64,000 nucleotides of DNA. It comes from Ariolimax columbianus. Lineage: Eukaryota; Mollusca; Gastropoda; Stylommatophora; Arionidae. The DNA is taken from assembly GCA_036924085.1 (NCBI GenBank), contig JAVGWX010000019.1:10904196-10968195 (forward strand), in the 5' to 3' direction. The notes below the pieces were generated by a model, which was not told where the DNA came from, did no database searches, and saw only the letters and a program-made list of their open reading frames with translations. The position numbers and the translations under genes are program-made. Every line of letters begins with the position of its first letter. Within the stretch, counting starts at the first letter, position 1. Below are positions 10,439 to 21,304 of this stretch, piece after piece.

Positions 10439-11792
10439 ACATGGATGTCTTCCGTATGTTTCTTGTCATGGATGTCTTCCGTATGTTTCTTGTCATGGAT
10501 GTCTTCCGTATGTTTCTTGTCATGGATGTCTTCCGTATGTTTCTTGTCAAAGATGTCTTCCGTATGTTTCTTGTCATGGATGTCTTCCGTATGTTTCTTG
10601 TCATGGATGTCTTCTGTATGTTTCTTGTCATGGATGTCTTCCGTATGTTTCTTGTCATGTATGTTTTCCGTATCTTTCTTGTCATGGAGTCTTCCGTATG
10701 TTTCTTGTTATGGATGTCTTCCGTATGTTTCTTGTCATGGATGCCTTCCGTATCTTTCTTGTCATGGATGTCTTCCGTATGTTTCGTGTCATGGATGTCT
10801 TCTGTATCTTTCTTGTCATGGATGTCTTCCGTATGTTTCTTGTCATGGATATCTTCCGTATGTTTTTTGTCATGGATGTCTTCCGTATGTTTCTTGTCAT
10901 GGATGTCTTCCGTATGTTTCTTGTCATGGATGTCTTCCGTATGTTTCTTGTCATCGATATCTTCCACATGTTTCTTGTCATCGGTGGCTTCCGTATGTTT
11001 TTTTTGTCATGGATGGCTTCCGTATGTTTCTTGTCATGGATATCTTCCCTATGTTTCTGGTAATGGATGTCTTCCCTATGCTTTTTGCCATTAATGTCTT
11101 CCATTTGTTTCTTGTCATTGATATCTTCCATTTCTTTCTTGTCATGGATATCTTACATGTGTGTCTTTTCATGGATATCTTACATATGTTTCTTGTCATG
11201 GATGTCTTCCATTTGTTTCTTGTCATGGATATCTTCCATTTGTTTCTTGTCATGGATATCTTCCATTTGTTTCTTGTCATGGATATCTTACATGTGTGTC
11301 TTTTCATGGATATCTTACATATTTTTCTTGTCATGGATGTCTTCCGTATGTTTCTTGTTATGGATGTCTTCCATTTGTTTCTTGTCATGGATGTCTTCCA
11401 TTTGTTTCTTGTCATGGATATCTTACATTTGTTTCTTGTCATGGATGTCTTTCATTTGTTTCTTGTCATGGATATCTTACATTTGTTTCTTGTCATGGAT
11501 ATCTTACATATGTTTCTTGTCATGGATCTTACATATGTTTCTTGTCATGGGTGTCTGACATATGTTTCTTGTCATGGATGTTTCCATTTGTTTCTTGTCA
11601 TGGATATCTTACATATGTTTCTTGTCATGGATGTCTTGCATTTGTTTCTTGTCATGGATATCTTACATATGTTTCTTGTCATGGATGTCTTACATTTGTT
11701 TCTTGTCATGGATGTCTTACGTATGTTTCTTGCCATGGATGTCTTACATTTGTTTCTTGTCACGGACATCTTACATATGTCATCGATGTTTT
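10439..11792. repeat. 27-bp minisatellite, about 50 copies
   Basis: The basic unit is atggatgtcttccgtatgtt plus tcttgtc. The left third is mainly the cttccgtatg variant; the right part alternates cttccatttg, cttacatttg and cttacatatg variants, suggesting higher-order duplications. Because 27 is divisible by three, several frames stay open on both strands (for example 465 codons on plus from 10403 and 192 on minus). None has a codon pattern or motif supporting a protein. Confidence 0.95.
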
Positions 11793-12239
11793 CCATATAA
11801 CATAGTCAATGCCACCATGAAACTTTATAAAAAATACGAAACTCTAATTTCTTCTTGTTTAATAAAAATAATGCGAAGCTGCCCAGGTACTGAAGATCCA
11901 AACCTGATAAAAACGTACATGGATGCGGCTCAGCTACTGTACATGGACAAAAACAAAACAAAATCCACGTTTCGACCACAACGCCTTTGACAGAAACCAG
12001 GAAAAAAAAACACACCATCAAATCACTAAAGAAGCAAATAGAATGCGAGATAGAAACGAGAATCAACAGCAATATTTTAGCCAGAGAAGGGCAGATACTA
12101 TGAGAAGTAAGGCGAGCCATTTAGGATAAATTAGGCCAAACAAGCAACAAGAACATATAAACCAAAATGTGTAATTATTTTGAGTTTATTGACGTTTGGC
12201 TGGTTCGCCTTTGCCCTATGAACTCGTTTAGTGACTTCC
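11793..12239. other. no recognised feature
   Basis: A-rich sequence with short frames in both directions; no family recognised. Confidence 0.3.
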
Positions 12240-13145
12240 CTTTGCCATATTATTAGTCTTAGTCGACCTGTACCTCTATAGGGCCGTATGCCTCTGTGCA
12301 GGTATCAGCTCTGGCGTGAGCTGGATGTAGACGAGATGACGATTTCGTGCTTAGTGGACTAGCCTGGAGCAGCTTATAACTCCACTGCGTTGGGACAAGT
12401 GCCGCGGATGGGGGTTAACCGATATGTAAGCACATTTTAATAGAATAAAACATTATAGCAAGGTAGACCCCAGCCTGTTAGGCGCCATCTATGCTGCTCT
12501 AAACAAGCCCTATAACCATGGCCGGTGTTATGCCATGTCACACCGTCACCTCTAACAACATAGTCTCTGAGACAGTGGTGTCCTTGTCCCAGACAAAGAC
12601 ACCGGCGGACCTCTCGGGTTATTTATTATTGTCATATTTTAAAGGCCAAAACCGATTTTAAACTGTAAATATTTGACTCTAGGCTTGCTTGTGTTAAGGC
12701 TAACCTCAGTGTCAGGTGCACCATACCGATCCCCATCTCGTCCCCGCTGTGCACCTGACAGGAAATGTATTACAACAGCCTGGCTTATGAGGTGAAGATT
12801 TAACTGTTGATCCCTTTAGGGGTGAGTCTATTGAGAAATGGTTGCACTGCGTTACAGCGAGGAGGACCCACATTCATACTATTCAGTACGCTAAAAGGTC
12901 AAGTTGGGTCACATGGCAACAACTGCCGTCGGGGAAGAAGATAACTTTTCATGGACTAAGCTTTAGCATATCGGAAGTGGGGTGACCTGTTCTCATCCCT
13001 GCCATTTATACTTTCCCAAACTCATACGTCAGGTACCCATTTACAGCTGGACGAATGGAGAAGCGATCGTACCAGGAACGAACCATACCCAGACTGTGGA
13101 AGGTTAAAACAGCCGCATCAAACAATCTACCAGAGAACAATTGCT
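12240..13145 (-). mobile_element. tRNA-headed retroelement family E, copy 1
   Basis: The region 12245-12620 aligns well with 47628-48000 (for example gccggtgttatgccatgtca in both). On the minus strand the presumed head at 13030-13145 has a B-box-like GGTTCGTTCC and an upstream A-box-like TCTCTGGTAGATTG. The stretch around 13000-13050 carries the AGCTGTAAATGGGTACCTG domain found in several SINE families here. The part 12620-12990 has no counterpart in copy 2, so it may be extra sequence or a second element. Confidence 0.6.
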
Positions 13146-13420
13146 AAGAGTGAACAACTTAGATACAAGAAACTTCAAAAACAACAACAAAAAACAACAT
13201 GGCTTGTACGCCCTTGTCGTATGGATACCCTTATATGGCTAAACCATTTCCTCCGGCCTAGGCTGTACCGTGCAGGACATTGTCCCTAATGTGTATCGGG
13301 TTTCTCCATTTCTAATTATATCGTCTCTAGCTTGGTTTGTTAAATATGGTTATCATAACATGCTAGAAGAAATGTGAATTTGAAAATGATCACGAGTTAG
13401 TTTATTGTTGTTCAAAGCTA

Positions 13421-14039
13421 CGAGGCGTGTTCAAATGAAACCGGACCTAACTGGACCAAGCGAACATACTTACAATGCGCATAATGTCGTCACTTTTGAT
13501 GTAAACACACATACCAACCGTCAAATTTGCAAAATTTAATTTTCCTCCAACTCATAGTTTCCTCAGCAGACCGTGTGATATAGAATTAGCCCAGAGTTGA
13601 TCAGTGAGCGTTGATTCCGTTTCTAACAGCTGAAGGGTGTCCACCAGTTGATATCCATCGTAGAATGCAGACAGTGTATGGTGACAAAAGTGTGTCGAAG
13701 ACAACAGTGAAGGACTGGACAACAATGTTTAAAGAAGGGCGTGAGTTAACGAAAGATCTTCCAAGACCAGGTCAGGCGCATATTGTTTCGTTAGAAGATT
13801 CCATCACCAAAATTGATGCATCAATTCGGGTGAACCGTCACGGGAGCTTACGTTCGCCACACTTTGTCACACTCACCATGTTTTCAACTGTGTGCTGAGG
13901 AAACTATGTCGGAGGATAATGACATTTTTAAAAATTGACGGTTGGTATGTGATGCTTACATCAGAAGTAACGTCATCATGCGCATCGTACGTATGTTCAC
14001 TCTGTGCAGTCTGGTCCGGTTTGATTTGAACACGCCCCG
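13421..14039 (+). mobile_element. mariner-like deletion derivative with long inverted repeats
   Basis: The ends are cgaggcgtgttcaaatgaaa (13421) and ttgatttgaacacgccccg (ending 14039), inverted repeats of each other. The inverted similarity extends inward about 150 bp on each side. The interior encodes only the N-terminal helix-turn-helix part of a mariner transposase (13611-13898, with DIHRRMQTVYGDKSVS and a following RPGQAHIV), then jumps straight to the right repeat. The catalytic D,D34D region is deleted, so it needs a transposase from elsewhere. A TA precedes the left end; the right end is followed by CAGTA, so the exact TSD is unclear. Confidence 0.85.
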
Positions 14040-14477
14040 CAGTAATATTACTTACTTACTACATGACCCTTTCCTCAGCGGCAGTTGTGTAGGTCCCAAT
14101 TGTGTGTCCAACGTGATCTCTGCCCATTCCTTGGAAGTCCAGTAGATAGCGAGCTTTACTTCGGGCGAACAGTTGAAGTTGTAGTGGAGTGCAAGGGAGT
14201 TTACCCAACAAGATGGCGGTCTACCCGCTGTTTTTTCCCGCCTCGAGAGTACCGAACTGCTGTCGACGTACTCCGATGCTCATCCTTTTTTTTGAGTATG
14301 TGGCCTGTGCACCGATGTTTTGTTTTGGTAAACAACTGCATTGCTCGTCAATGTTAATTGGCGTAAGAGAACTTTGGCTATTCTGCTGGCTGTGGAGAAT
14401 AAGGCCGACCATGTGTCTCACTCGACAGGCCTGGGTCACTCGTAGTCTGCTCTCCATCTTAACTAAACTTAACTTAA
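14040..14477. other. no recognised feature
   Basis: Contains overlapping open frames up to 129 codons (14189-14578) without recognisable motifs; the right end runs into a LINE tail. Confidence 0.3.
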
Positions 14478-15062
14478 CGTCTTTATACTCGTTTAGAAGA
14501 CCCTGCAGAGTCTGTATACAACCAGTTACATTTACATCACCTTGCTCTAAAAGCTATGCGCATCCAGTTTATTTTTAAATGCATTAACTGTCCCTGCCTC
14601 CACTACCTCCCCTGGCAATGCATTCCAAGCAGACAGCACTCTCTGACTAAAAAAATATTTCCTAATATCTAATCTGGACCTCTCTTTAGTCAGCTTGTAA
14701 CTATGCCCTCGTGTTATTGTGGGTGGCTGTATTAAAAAAAAACTTGTTATAGTCTAATTTATCCATTCATCTGATCATTTTATAAACCTGTATTAAGTCA
14801 CCACGAATTCTTCTCTCTTCGAGACACTGTAGGCCGGTTTTTCTGAGTCGTTCCTCATAACTGTAATTCTGGAATCCCACTATCATCTTTGTCGCTCTTT
14901 TTTGTATTCTTTCCAGTATGTTTACATCCCCTCTACGATAAGGACTCCACACCTGTACACAGTACTCCAATCTAGGTCTAACTAAAGCTATATACAGTTT
15001 GACGATCACTTCCTTGCTCCTATGTTTAATATTTCTTTTTATCATACCTAACATTGCATTTT
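14478..15062 (-). mobile_element. CR1/Jockey-like LINE, 3' end of reverse transcriptase ORF
   Basis: The minus-strand frame 14767-15054 matches the region just after the reverse-transcriptase domain of CR1/Jockey-type LINEs, with the motif run LVRPRLEYCVQVWSP, then ERIQKRATKMI and GDLIQVYKM. Continuing down to about 14480, the frame-broken sequence reads like the typical ORF2 terminus (FSQRVLSAWNALP then a short linker). Neither the endonuclease nor the catalytic FADD region is in the window, so it is a 5'-truncated dead copy. A closely related 3' end is at 49637-50425. Confidence 0.85.
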
Positions 15063-15460
15063 TATTCTACATGTGTACACGTTTCAGCAGTGCAGCACTT
15101 TGCATGAATGGCTGTGGGGTTGAAGAATGCGGCGCATGGAGACCGATCCTGGCAACCATCCAGGACTGTCTGGACAGTCGGACACAACAAGCCTGAGCCG
15201 CGACGTCCTGTTAGTTCTGGATCCAGCTTGTTCTCTATACCAAAGATCAGTTATATTATAGCACCATTCTTTGATGTCTTCCAAGCTTTTCTCAGCGAGG
15301 ATGACTGGACCACACTAGTCGAAACAGTTTCGCAACTCTTTGGTCTTGGACATAATCATCTCTTTTCCTGCTCGCTTTCCATCTTTGCTGAGCATCTGGG
15401 ACAGACGGTTGGGTTACGTGGCAGGCTGTGTGATCACCCAATAATAATAATATAAATATT
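15063..15460 (-). mobile_element. possible LINE terminal fragment
   Basis: The minus frame 15084-15284 includes a DIKEW motif and an arginine-rich end loosely like the extreme C-terminus of RTE-type LINE proteins. The match is weak and no TSD or tail was found. Confidence 0.3.
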
Positions 15461-15461
15461 A

Positions 15462-15495
<34 letters not shown>

Positions 15496-15500
15496 CGACA
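15441..15500. repeat. (AAT)n microsatellite
   Basis: Mostly perfect AAT repeats; further AAT-rich patches are at 15778-15870. Confidence 0.8.
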
Positions 15501-15597
15501 TAATAATAATAGCAACAATAGTAGTAATAATTTAGAAAAATAATTATAAAAATATAACAAAATAACAAAATAGATGAAAGGTAAAGGAAGTCATTCA

Positions 15598-15762
15598 GCA
15601 GACTTGACCGCTGGTCAGGAATGAAGTGTTAGAGACTTCAGTGTACTAAGCCGCAGCTTGTGAGGTTGGGTACCAGTTCCCTTTCTCGCTGCCTTTTCTA
15701 TCCTTAGCCATAAGACAGGTATTATTTTACAGCTGGCCTGACTGGTGCTGCAGATAGTGGAA
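15598..15762 (-). mobile_element. SINE family S3, partial copy
   Basis: It aligns with the larger copy at 42722-43012 (gaatgaagtgttagagactt, then ggtaccagttccctttct) and ends in the acagctggcctgactgg block of the shared SINE domain. The tRNA-like head is missing. Confidence 0.55.
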
Positions 15763-16104
15763 GTAAAAATATTTACAATAGTAATAATAATAATAAGAAC
15801 AATAATACAAATAACAATATTATAAATAAAAATAGTAATAATAATATTTAGTAATAATAATAATGATACATAATACAATAATACAGAGCACTTGCTTCTA
15901 ACAGCAAAGGTAGCAGGTACGATCTCTATATTCGAGATGTATCTGGCTTAGGAAGAGGAAAGCAAACATGGACAGGAAGTGGTGGCCCCAGGTCATGAAA
16001 TGATGAAGCGGGCTATAATGAGGTCTTCTCAAACATTTCGTCACAAGACAGCAGGATCTGAATTGGCAGCACCTTAATCTTTCTGTGTCACAGCAGTCTG
16101 GGCA
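15763..16104. other. AAT-rich sequence with a weak tRNA-like run
   Basis: AAT-rich patches, then acagagcacttgcttctaac, resembling a tRNA-like SINE head seen also at 26460. No boundaries found. Confidence 0.3.
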
Positions 16105-16205
16105 ACCAGGTATAGATCGACACTGATTTCTATAGTCATGAGCTTACTGAGGACACTCGCATTGCACTACATCCAGGAGCCAACAGGTCCACACTCTCAA
16201 ATACA
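16105..16205 (-). mobile_element. element A' fragment
   Basis: It shares gatcgacactg, then agtcatgagcttactgagga and acattgcactaca-like sequence with 34140-34265 and 39560-39765. These are the reverse complement of the A' core at 20090 and 62222. Its outer side runs into the AAC microsatellite at 16259, the expected 5' flank of the element. Confidence 0.55.
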
Positions 16206-16258
16206 CGCATCACCACCAAAATGTCATTAACAGTTACATTAACTCAGTCAGAGCGGCT

Positions 16259-16497
16259 TTCAATAACAACAATAACAACAATAACAACAATAACAACAAT
16301 TACAACAATAACAGCAATAACAACAGTAACAACAATAACAACAATAGCAACAATAACAACAGTAACAACAATAACAGCAGTAACAACAATAACAACAATA
16401 ACAACAATAAAAACAGTAAAACAGTAACAACAATAACAACAGTAACAACAATAACAATAATAACAGCAGTAACAACAATAACAACAGTAACAAAAGT
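16259..16497. repeat. (AAC)n-type microsatellite
   Basis: Runs of ACAATA/ACAACA with interspersed GTAACA. Long frames here are homopolymeric artefacts. It lies next to an A' element. Confidence 0.95.
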
Positions 16498-17369
16498 CAC
16501 CTTCATATTTGACCATTCAATAGAAGTTACCAAAGGATAAAATATTAACTTAGATAAGAATGTGTACTTTCACCTTTTTTATTAGCACCAATTAGTGACT
16601 GGGTAGGACAGCACGGAGAGAATTGGTTGATGGCCAGTGCACCCAGATGATAAGGACGTCGATGCAGATACGTGCAGACGCGAGATCCGTTCCAGGGATG
16701 ATACCCGTCAAACATTACACAAACAGCTCGTGACGTGCAGGTGATAACAGAGAACGATTGGACAGAAGATGTTAGTGGAAATCAAGCTGATTCAAGTAAA
16801 CAAAACGAAAAGTTTAGTCAAAATAGAAAAGTTAGAGAATGAAAGTCACTCACTAGAAACAAAGTACACTGAAAATCTTCTTCTTTTTCGTCTTTCGAAC
16901 CAAGAGAAAACGAATTAGTCATTTTTAAAGCCATTGTCCTCGACGCATTATTGCTACTAGATTTTTCGCTAAGACTCAAGACAATTCACATTCAGTTTGA
17001 CTTTGATCGGTGGGAAGGGTTTGGTGGTGAAGAGGTGAGGAGTGGGGGAAAGGGATGGGGCGAAAGGGGGAAGGAAGTGTCTATGAGCTGGAGAGCCTTC
17101 TACACTAAAGCGATCAGAATGCGCGGCACATTTCGATCAATGTTCTTTAAGTGCCATATATGGGACATGAGACATAAACCATTGCTCTCCAGTTTGATCA
17201 GTGTGACGCGACGCTTTCCAGTTCATATAAGTTGCTCAAGCTCTAACGAGTCCTCTCTAACGACTCGTATATTTACGGCAACGGGGGGTGGGTGTGAACA
17301 GGTTTCAAATCCCCTTTTCAGCAAGGTCAAGTAAACCCAGCTGCAAATAATTACATTACTTGCGGTTAC
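16498..17369. other. no recognised feature
   Basis: A 127-codon frame (16951-17334) has no motif or compositional sign of being coding. A purine-rich stretch lies at 17010-17075. Confidence 0.3.
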
Positions 17370-17378
17370 GGAAAGAAA

Positions 17379-17531
17379 AGTAAAGTAACCCGTAGCATTA
17401 CTGCCGTAGGGGTGTGAGGTGTTAGCGACCTCACATTTCAAAGTCTCAGCTATATAGAAATGGGAAATGAACCCAGGACCACTCAGATGCGAAGCCAGGG
17501 CGCTAACCACTGCGCTACGCAGCTCCCCAAG
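17379..17531 (-). mobile_element. SINE S1 copy with internal deletion
   Basis: The tRNA head (minus strand GGGAGCTGCGTAGCGCAGTG) and the 3' part are present, but about 85 bp between them, present in other copies, are missing. A 9-bp direct repeat ggaaagaaa flanks it at 17370-17378 and 17532-17540, so the shortened form may itself have been inserted. Confidence 0.8.
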
Positions 17532-17667
17532 GGAAAGAAAGGTAAACAGAAATGGAACTATCTACCCTATCTCATGAACAAGCTTGTAGCGAAGTATATT
17601 GAATTCTCTAAGACTATCCCCCACATCAGTGTCTGCTATTATTAGTGTCTGCCTATACCGTTTTGTT

Positions 17668-17805
17668 CAATAAGACACACTGCTGCCAAGGATGAAGTGT
17701 TAGACACCAGTGTTCTAGGCCTAAGCATTTTGTGAGATAAAGTTAACCAGTTCCATTTCTCGCTGCCTTTGAGCTCCATGGAGTGTCTGTCTGCTCAATT
17801 GACTA
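17668..17805 (-). mobile_element. SINE family S3, fragment
   Basis: ggatgaagtgttaga, then ccagttccatttctcgctgc, aligns with 15598-15762. Truncated on both sides. Confidence 0.5.
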
Positions 17806-18084
17806 GAGTGTATTTATTGTGTTCATCGTACCAAATATATTTGAGAAACGCGCGTTCTACGAATCTGCAAATCAGACGCTAGCTTCTGTTAGTCTTACCT
17901 GAAATTATAAAAATGTTCAAATTCCGAGAACAGTAACGGAAGGATACATACATTTCTATGTAGATATGAACACAGGGACAAGATACACGAGAATACATAA
18001 CATAAATGTAAACAGCACACTAAGTTTGACGTCTGGTGTTATTGTTATTATTGTCATCGTTGTCGTATTCTTTTATTCACGTTG

Positions 18085-20012
18085 GTTTTGTTGTTGTTTA
18101 ACTGTTGATGTTGTTGATGTTGTTGTTGTCACTGTTGTTGCTGCTGTTGTTATTGTTGTTGTTGAGGTTGCTGTCGGTGTTGTCCTTGTTGTTCTTGTTG
18201 TTGTTGTTGAAGCTTCTGTCGGTGTTGTCCTTGTTGTTCATGTTGTTGAACTTGTTGAAGTTTCTGTCGGTGTTGTCCTTGTTGTTGTTGAAGTTTATGT
18301 CGGTGTTGTCACTGTTGTTGTTGAAGTTTCTGTCGGTGTTGTCTTTGTTGTTGTTGAAGCTTCTGTCGGTGTTGTCCTTGTTGTTGTTGAAGTTTATGTC
18401 GGTGTTGTCACTGTTGTTGTTGAAGTGTCTGTTGGTGTTGTACTTGTTGTTGTTGAAGTTTATGTCGGTGTTGTCACTGTTGTTGTTGAAGTTTCTGTCG
18501 GTGTTGTCACTGTTGTTGTTGAAGCTTCTGTCGGTGTTGTCCTTGTTGTTCATGTTGTTGAACTTGTTGAAGTTTCTGTCGGTGTTGTCCTTGTTGTTGT
18601 TGAAGTGTCTGTTGGTGTTGTACTTGTTGTTGTTGAAGTTTATGTCGGTGTTGTCACTGTTGTTGTTGAAGTTTCTGTCGGTGTTGTCTTTGTTGTTGTT
18701 GAAGTTTCTGTCGGTGTAGTCCTTGTTGTTCATGTTGTTGAACTTGTTGAAGTTTCTGTCGGTGTTGTCCTTGTTGTTGTTGAAGTGTCTGTTGGTGTTG
18801 TACTTGTAGTTGTTGAAGTTTCTGTCGGTGTTGTCCTTGTTGTTGTTGAAGTTTATGTCGGTGTTGTCACTGTTGTTGTTGAAGTTTCTGTCGGTGTTGT
18901 CTTTGTTGTTGTTGAAGCTTCTGTCGGTGTTGTCCTTGTTGTTGTTGAAGTTTATGTCGGTGTTGTCACTGTTGTTGTTGAAGTGTCTGTTGGTGTTGTA
19001 CTTGTTGTTGTTGAAGTTTATGTCGGTGTTGTCACTGTTGTTGTTGAAGTTTCTGTCGGTGTTGTCACTGTTGTTGTTGAAGCTTCTGTCGGTGTTGTCC
19101 TTGTTGTTCATGTTGTTGAACTTGTTGAAGTTTCTGTCGGTGTTGTCCTTGTTGTTGTTGAAGTGTCTGTTGGTGTTGTACTTGTTGTTGTTGAAGTTTA
19201 TGTCGGTGTTGTCACTGTTGTTGTTGAAGTTTCTGTCGGTGTTGTCTTTGTTGTTGTTGAAGTTTCTGTCGGTGTAGTCCTTGTTGTTCATGTTGTTGAA
19301 CTTGTTGAAGTTTCTGTCGGTGTTGTCCTTGTTGTTGTTGAAGTGTCTGTTGGTGTTGTACTTGTAGTTGTTGAAGTTTCTGTCGATGTTGTCCTTGTTG
19401 TTGTTGAAGTTTCTGTGGGTGTTGTACTTGTAGTTGTTGAAGTTTCTGTCAGTGTTGTCCTTGTAGTTGTTGAAGTTTCTGTCAGTGTTGTCCTTGTAGT
19501 TGTTAAAGTTTATGTGTGTGTTGTTCTTGTTGTTGTTGAAGTTTCTGTCGGTGTTGTTCTTGTTGTTGTTGAAGTTTCTGTCAGTGTTGTCCTTGTTGTC
19601 CTTGTTGTTGTTGAAGTTTCTGTCAGTGTTGTCCTTGTTGTCCTTGTTGTCCTTGTTGTTGTTGAAGTTTCTGTCAGTGTTGTCCTTGTTGTCCTTGTTG
19701 TTGTTGAAGTTTCTGTCAGTGTTGTCCTTGTTGTCCTTGTTGTTGTTGAAGTTTCTGTCGGTGTTGTCCTTGTTGTTGTTTCGCTTGATGCAATTGCTCT
19801 TTTTGTTGTTGGTAGTGTTGGTGGTGTTGTTGTTGTCGTTGTAGTTGTTGTTTTACTGTTGATGTCGTTGATGTGGCTGTTGTCAGTGTTGTTGTTGCTC
19901 CTGTTGTTGTTGTTGATGTTGTCCTTGTTGTTGTTACGCTTGGTGTTGTTGCTATTGTTGTTGGTGGTAGTGTGAGGGTGTTGTTGTTGTCGTTGTTGTA
20001 ATTGTTGCTGCC
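18085..20012. repeat. 33-bp GTT-rich minisatellite with a 558-bp higher-order duplication
   Basis: The unit gttgttgttgaagtttctgt plus 13 bp is 33 bp (11 codons). Block 18261-18818 recurs as 18819-19376, including the rare variants catgttgttgaacttg and acttgtagttg in the same order. Flanks are looser GTT repeats. The plus strand is open for 669 codons (17966-19975) as a valine-rich repeat, and the minus strand for 397 codons (18098-19291) as an asparagine-rich repeat (FNNNKDNTDRN). Most differences between units change the amino acid, which argues against a protein under selection. Confidence 0.95.
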
Positions 20013-20084
20013 ATGGCTATTGTCGATACTAGACACCCCTCGTTCTAAGTAGCGTTAAATCTTGTAGAAGGTTATTTGAGTAGC

Positions 20085-20335
20085 GAGTTATATTGGCTCT
20101 TCTTTCATCATGAGGCCTATCTGCAAAGGTGGACAGGGGTTCTCCTGACTGTTGTGCAAGCGATGATCCTCAGTAAGAACACCAGCATGGGGATTATAGT
20201 ATCGATCCCCACCTCGCTGACGAAGCTGCAGTGACACAGCATGTTCCAGGAGCACGAACGCAGACACGAGGTGAGGTAGGTCTTGATCAGCATGTTTCAC
20301 CAAACCCTAATTAGTTTTTCCTCTCAAACTCAGCG
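20085..20335 (+). mobile_element. element A', copy with tail start
   Basis: It contains ctcagtaagaacaccag, a ggggatta...tcgatccccacctcgct core, and gaggtgaggtaggtcttgat then cagcatgtttcacc, the same order as in element A up to the first tail unit. Its 5' side abuts the GTT-rich array ending near 20012. It is similar to 62222-62395. Confidence 0.6.
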
Positions 20336-21304
20336 TATATCAGTATTAAGGCTCACGTTCATTCCACATTTTCACTCTCTCTCTCTCTCTGTCTCTCTCT
20401 TTCTCTATCATTCTTTGTCTACTCATTTAAACATATATACACACACTTAGACGAGGGGTGCTTTAATCCCTTTAATTAAATGAAATGAAATCCAACAAGA
20501 GAATGAAAATCCTCCATTCGAATGTAAGGTTGTCCGTCTTTTTGTATAGCTCTCAAACATAGAGGGTCACAAACAACGAAAACAACAAAAGTGCGTCATG
20601 AAATCATTCACTACCTCACGCACTCAATCCCTTTCAATCGTCAACTAACAATTCAATATAACCACTAATCAACAAGCACTCTCCACAACACGATGCCCAG
20701 GCCCTCAAGCTGCAAGCCATGCACTATTCTTATCTGAAAATAATTACTTCATTACCCGAGAAATGTCTCCATCTCTCAGCGTACTTCGACTCTCACCTGC
20801 TCCTCGATAAATGGCGTCTATTTTTGTTTTTCTGTCGACTTTTAGCATATCCTTTCAAATCCTTGTACTTTCCTTTTGTTTTGATTTTCTTCTGGAATAA
20901 CAAATCTCATATTATTCTGCTTTTACTAGTCATTTGTCTTCCTATGTTTATTTAAACAAACTGCGTCGCGACTGCAGGGAGAAACGGTCTTTCTTTCTTA
21001 TCTATATGAATCCTCCCCCCCCCCCCCCCCCCCCCAACCAGTGTTTCTCAGCAATAGAAGTACAGTAAGTGACGATAGCTCGTTTATATCCCTAACTTAT
21101 CTATAGTCTTTCCGTTTGCAACTATTTTGTTCACTCAGGTATCCATACGTGCATCTCCTATCGTTTCAGCAGTAATAGCGCACTCAGGAAACTCTGTACT
21201 CGATTAGCTAACTGGGGCAACATTGAAGAACAGCGAGGCGAATAAACAAGTCCATCAAATCAGTAGCGACTCGAAAAGCTTTGGCCAAACAGCAGAAACA
21301 AGCT
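20336..21304. other. unassigned sequence with simple tracts
   Basis: A (CT)n tract lies at about 20375-20403. The segment 20590-20650 recurs in diverged form at 21474-21532 and in part near 21600-21645. Confidence 0.4.
21015..21035. repeat. poly(C) run of 21
   Basis: An uninterrupted run of C; the G-rich complement could form quadruplexes. The assembled length may be unreliable. Confidence 0.9.

Noticed and set aside
10403..11800. 465-codon plus-strand open frame
   Set aside because: It is produced by a 27-bp repeat divisible by three; several frames on both strands are equally open and no domain is recognisable.
13611..13898. active mariner transposase or SETMAR-like gene
   Set aside because: Only the N-terminal helix-turn-helix region is present; the catalytic domain is deleted and inverted repeats follow at once.
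14189..14578. 129-codon plus-strand frame
   Set aside because: It has no recognisable domain, no splice context, and its end overlaps the antisense LINE tail.
17966..19975. 669-codon valine-rich open frame
   Set aside because: It follows from a 33-bp GTT-rich repeat; the opposite strand is open too and unit differences are not synonymous.
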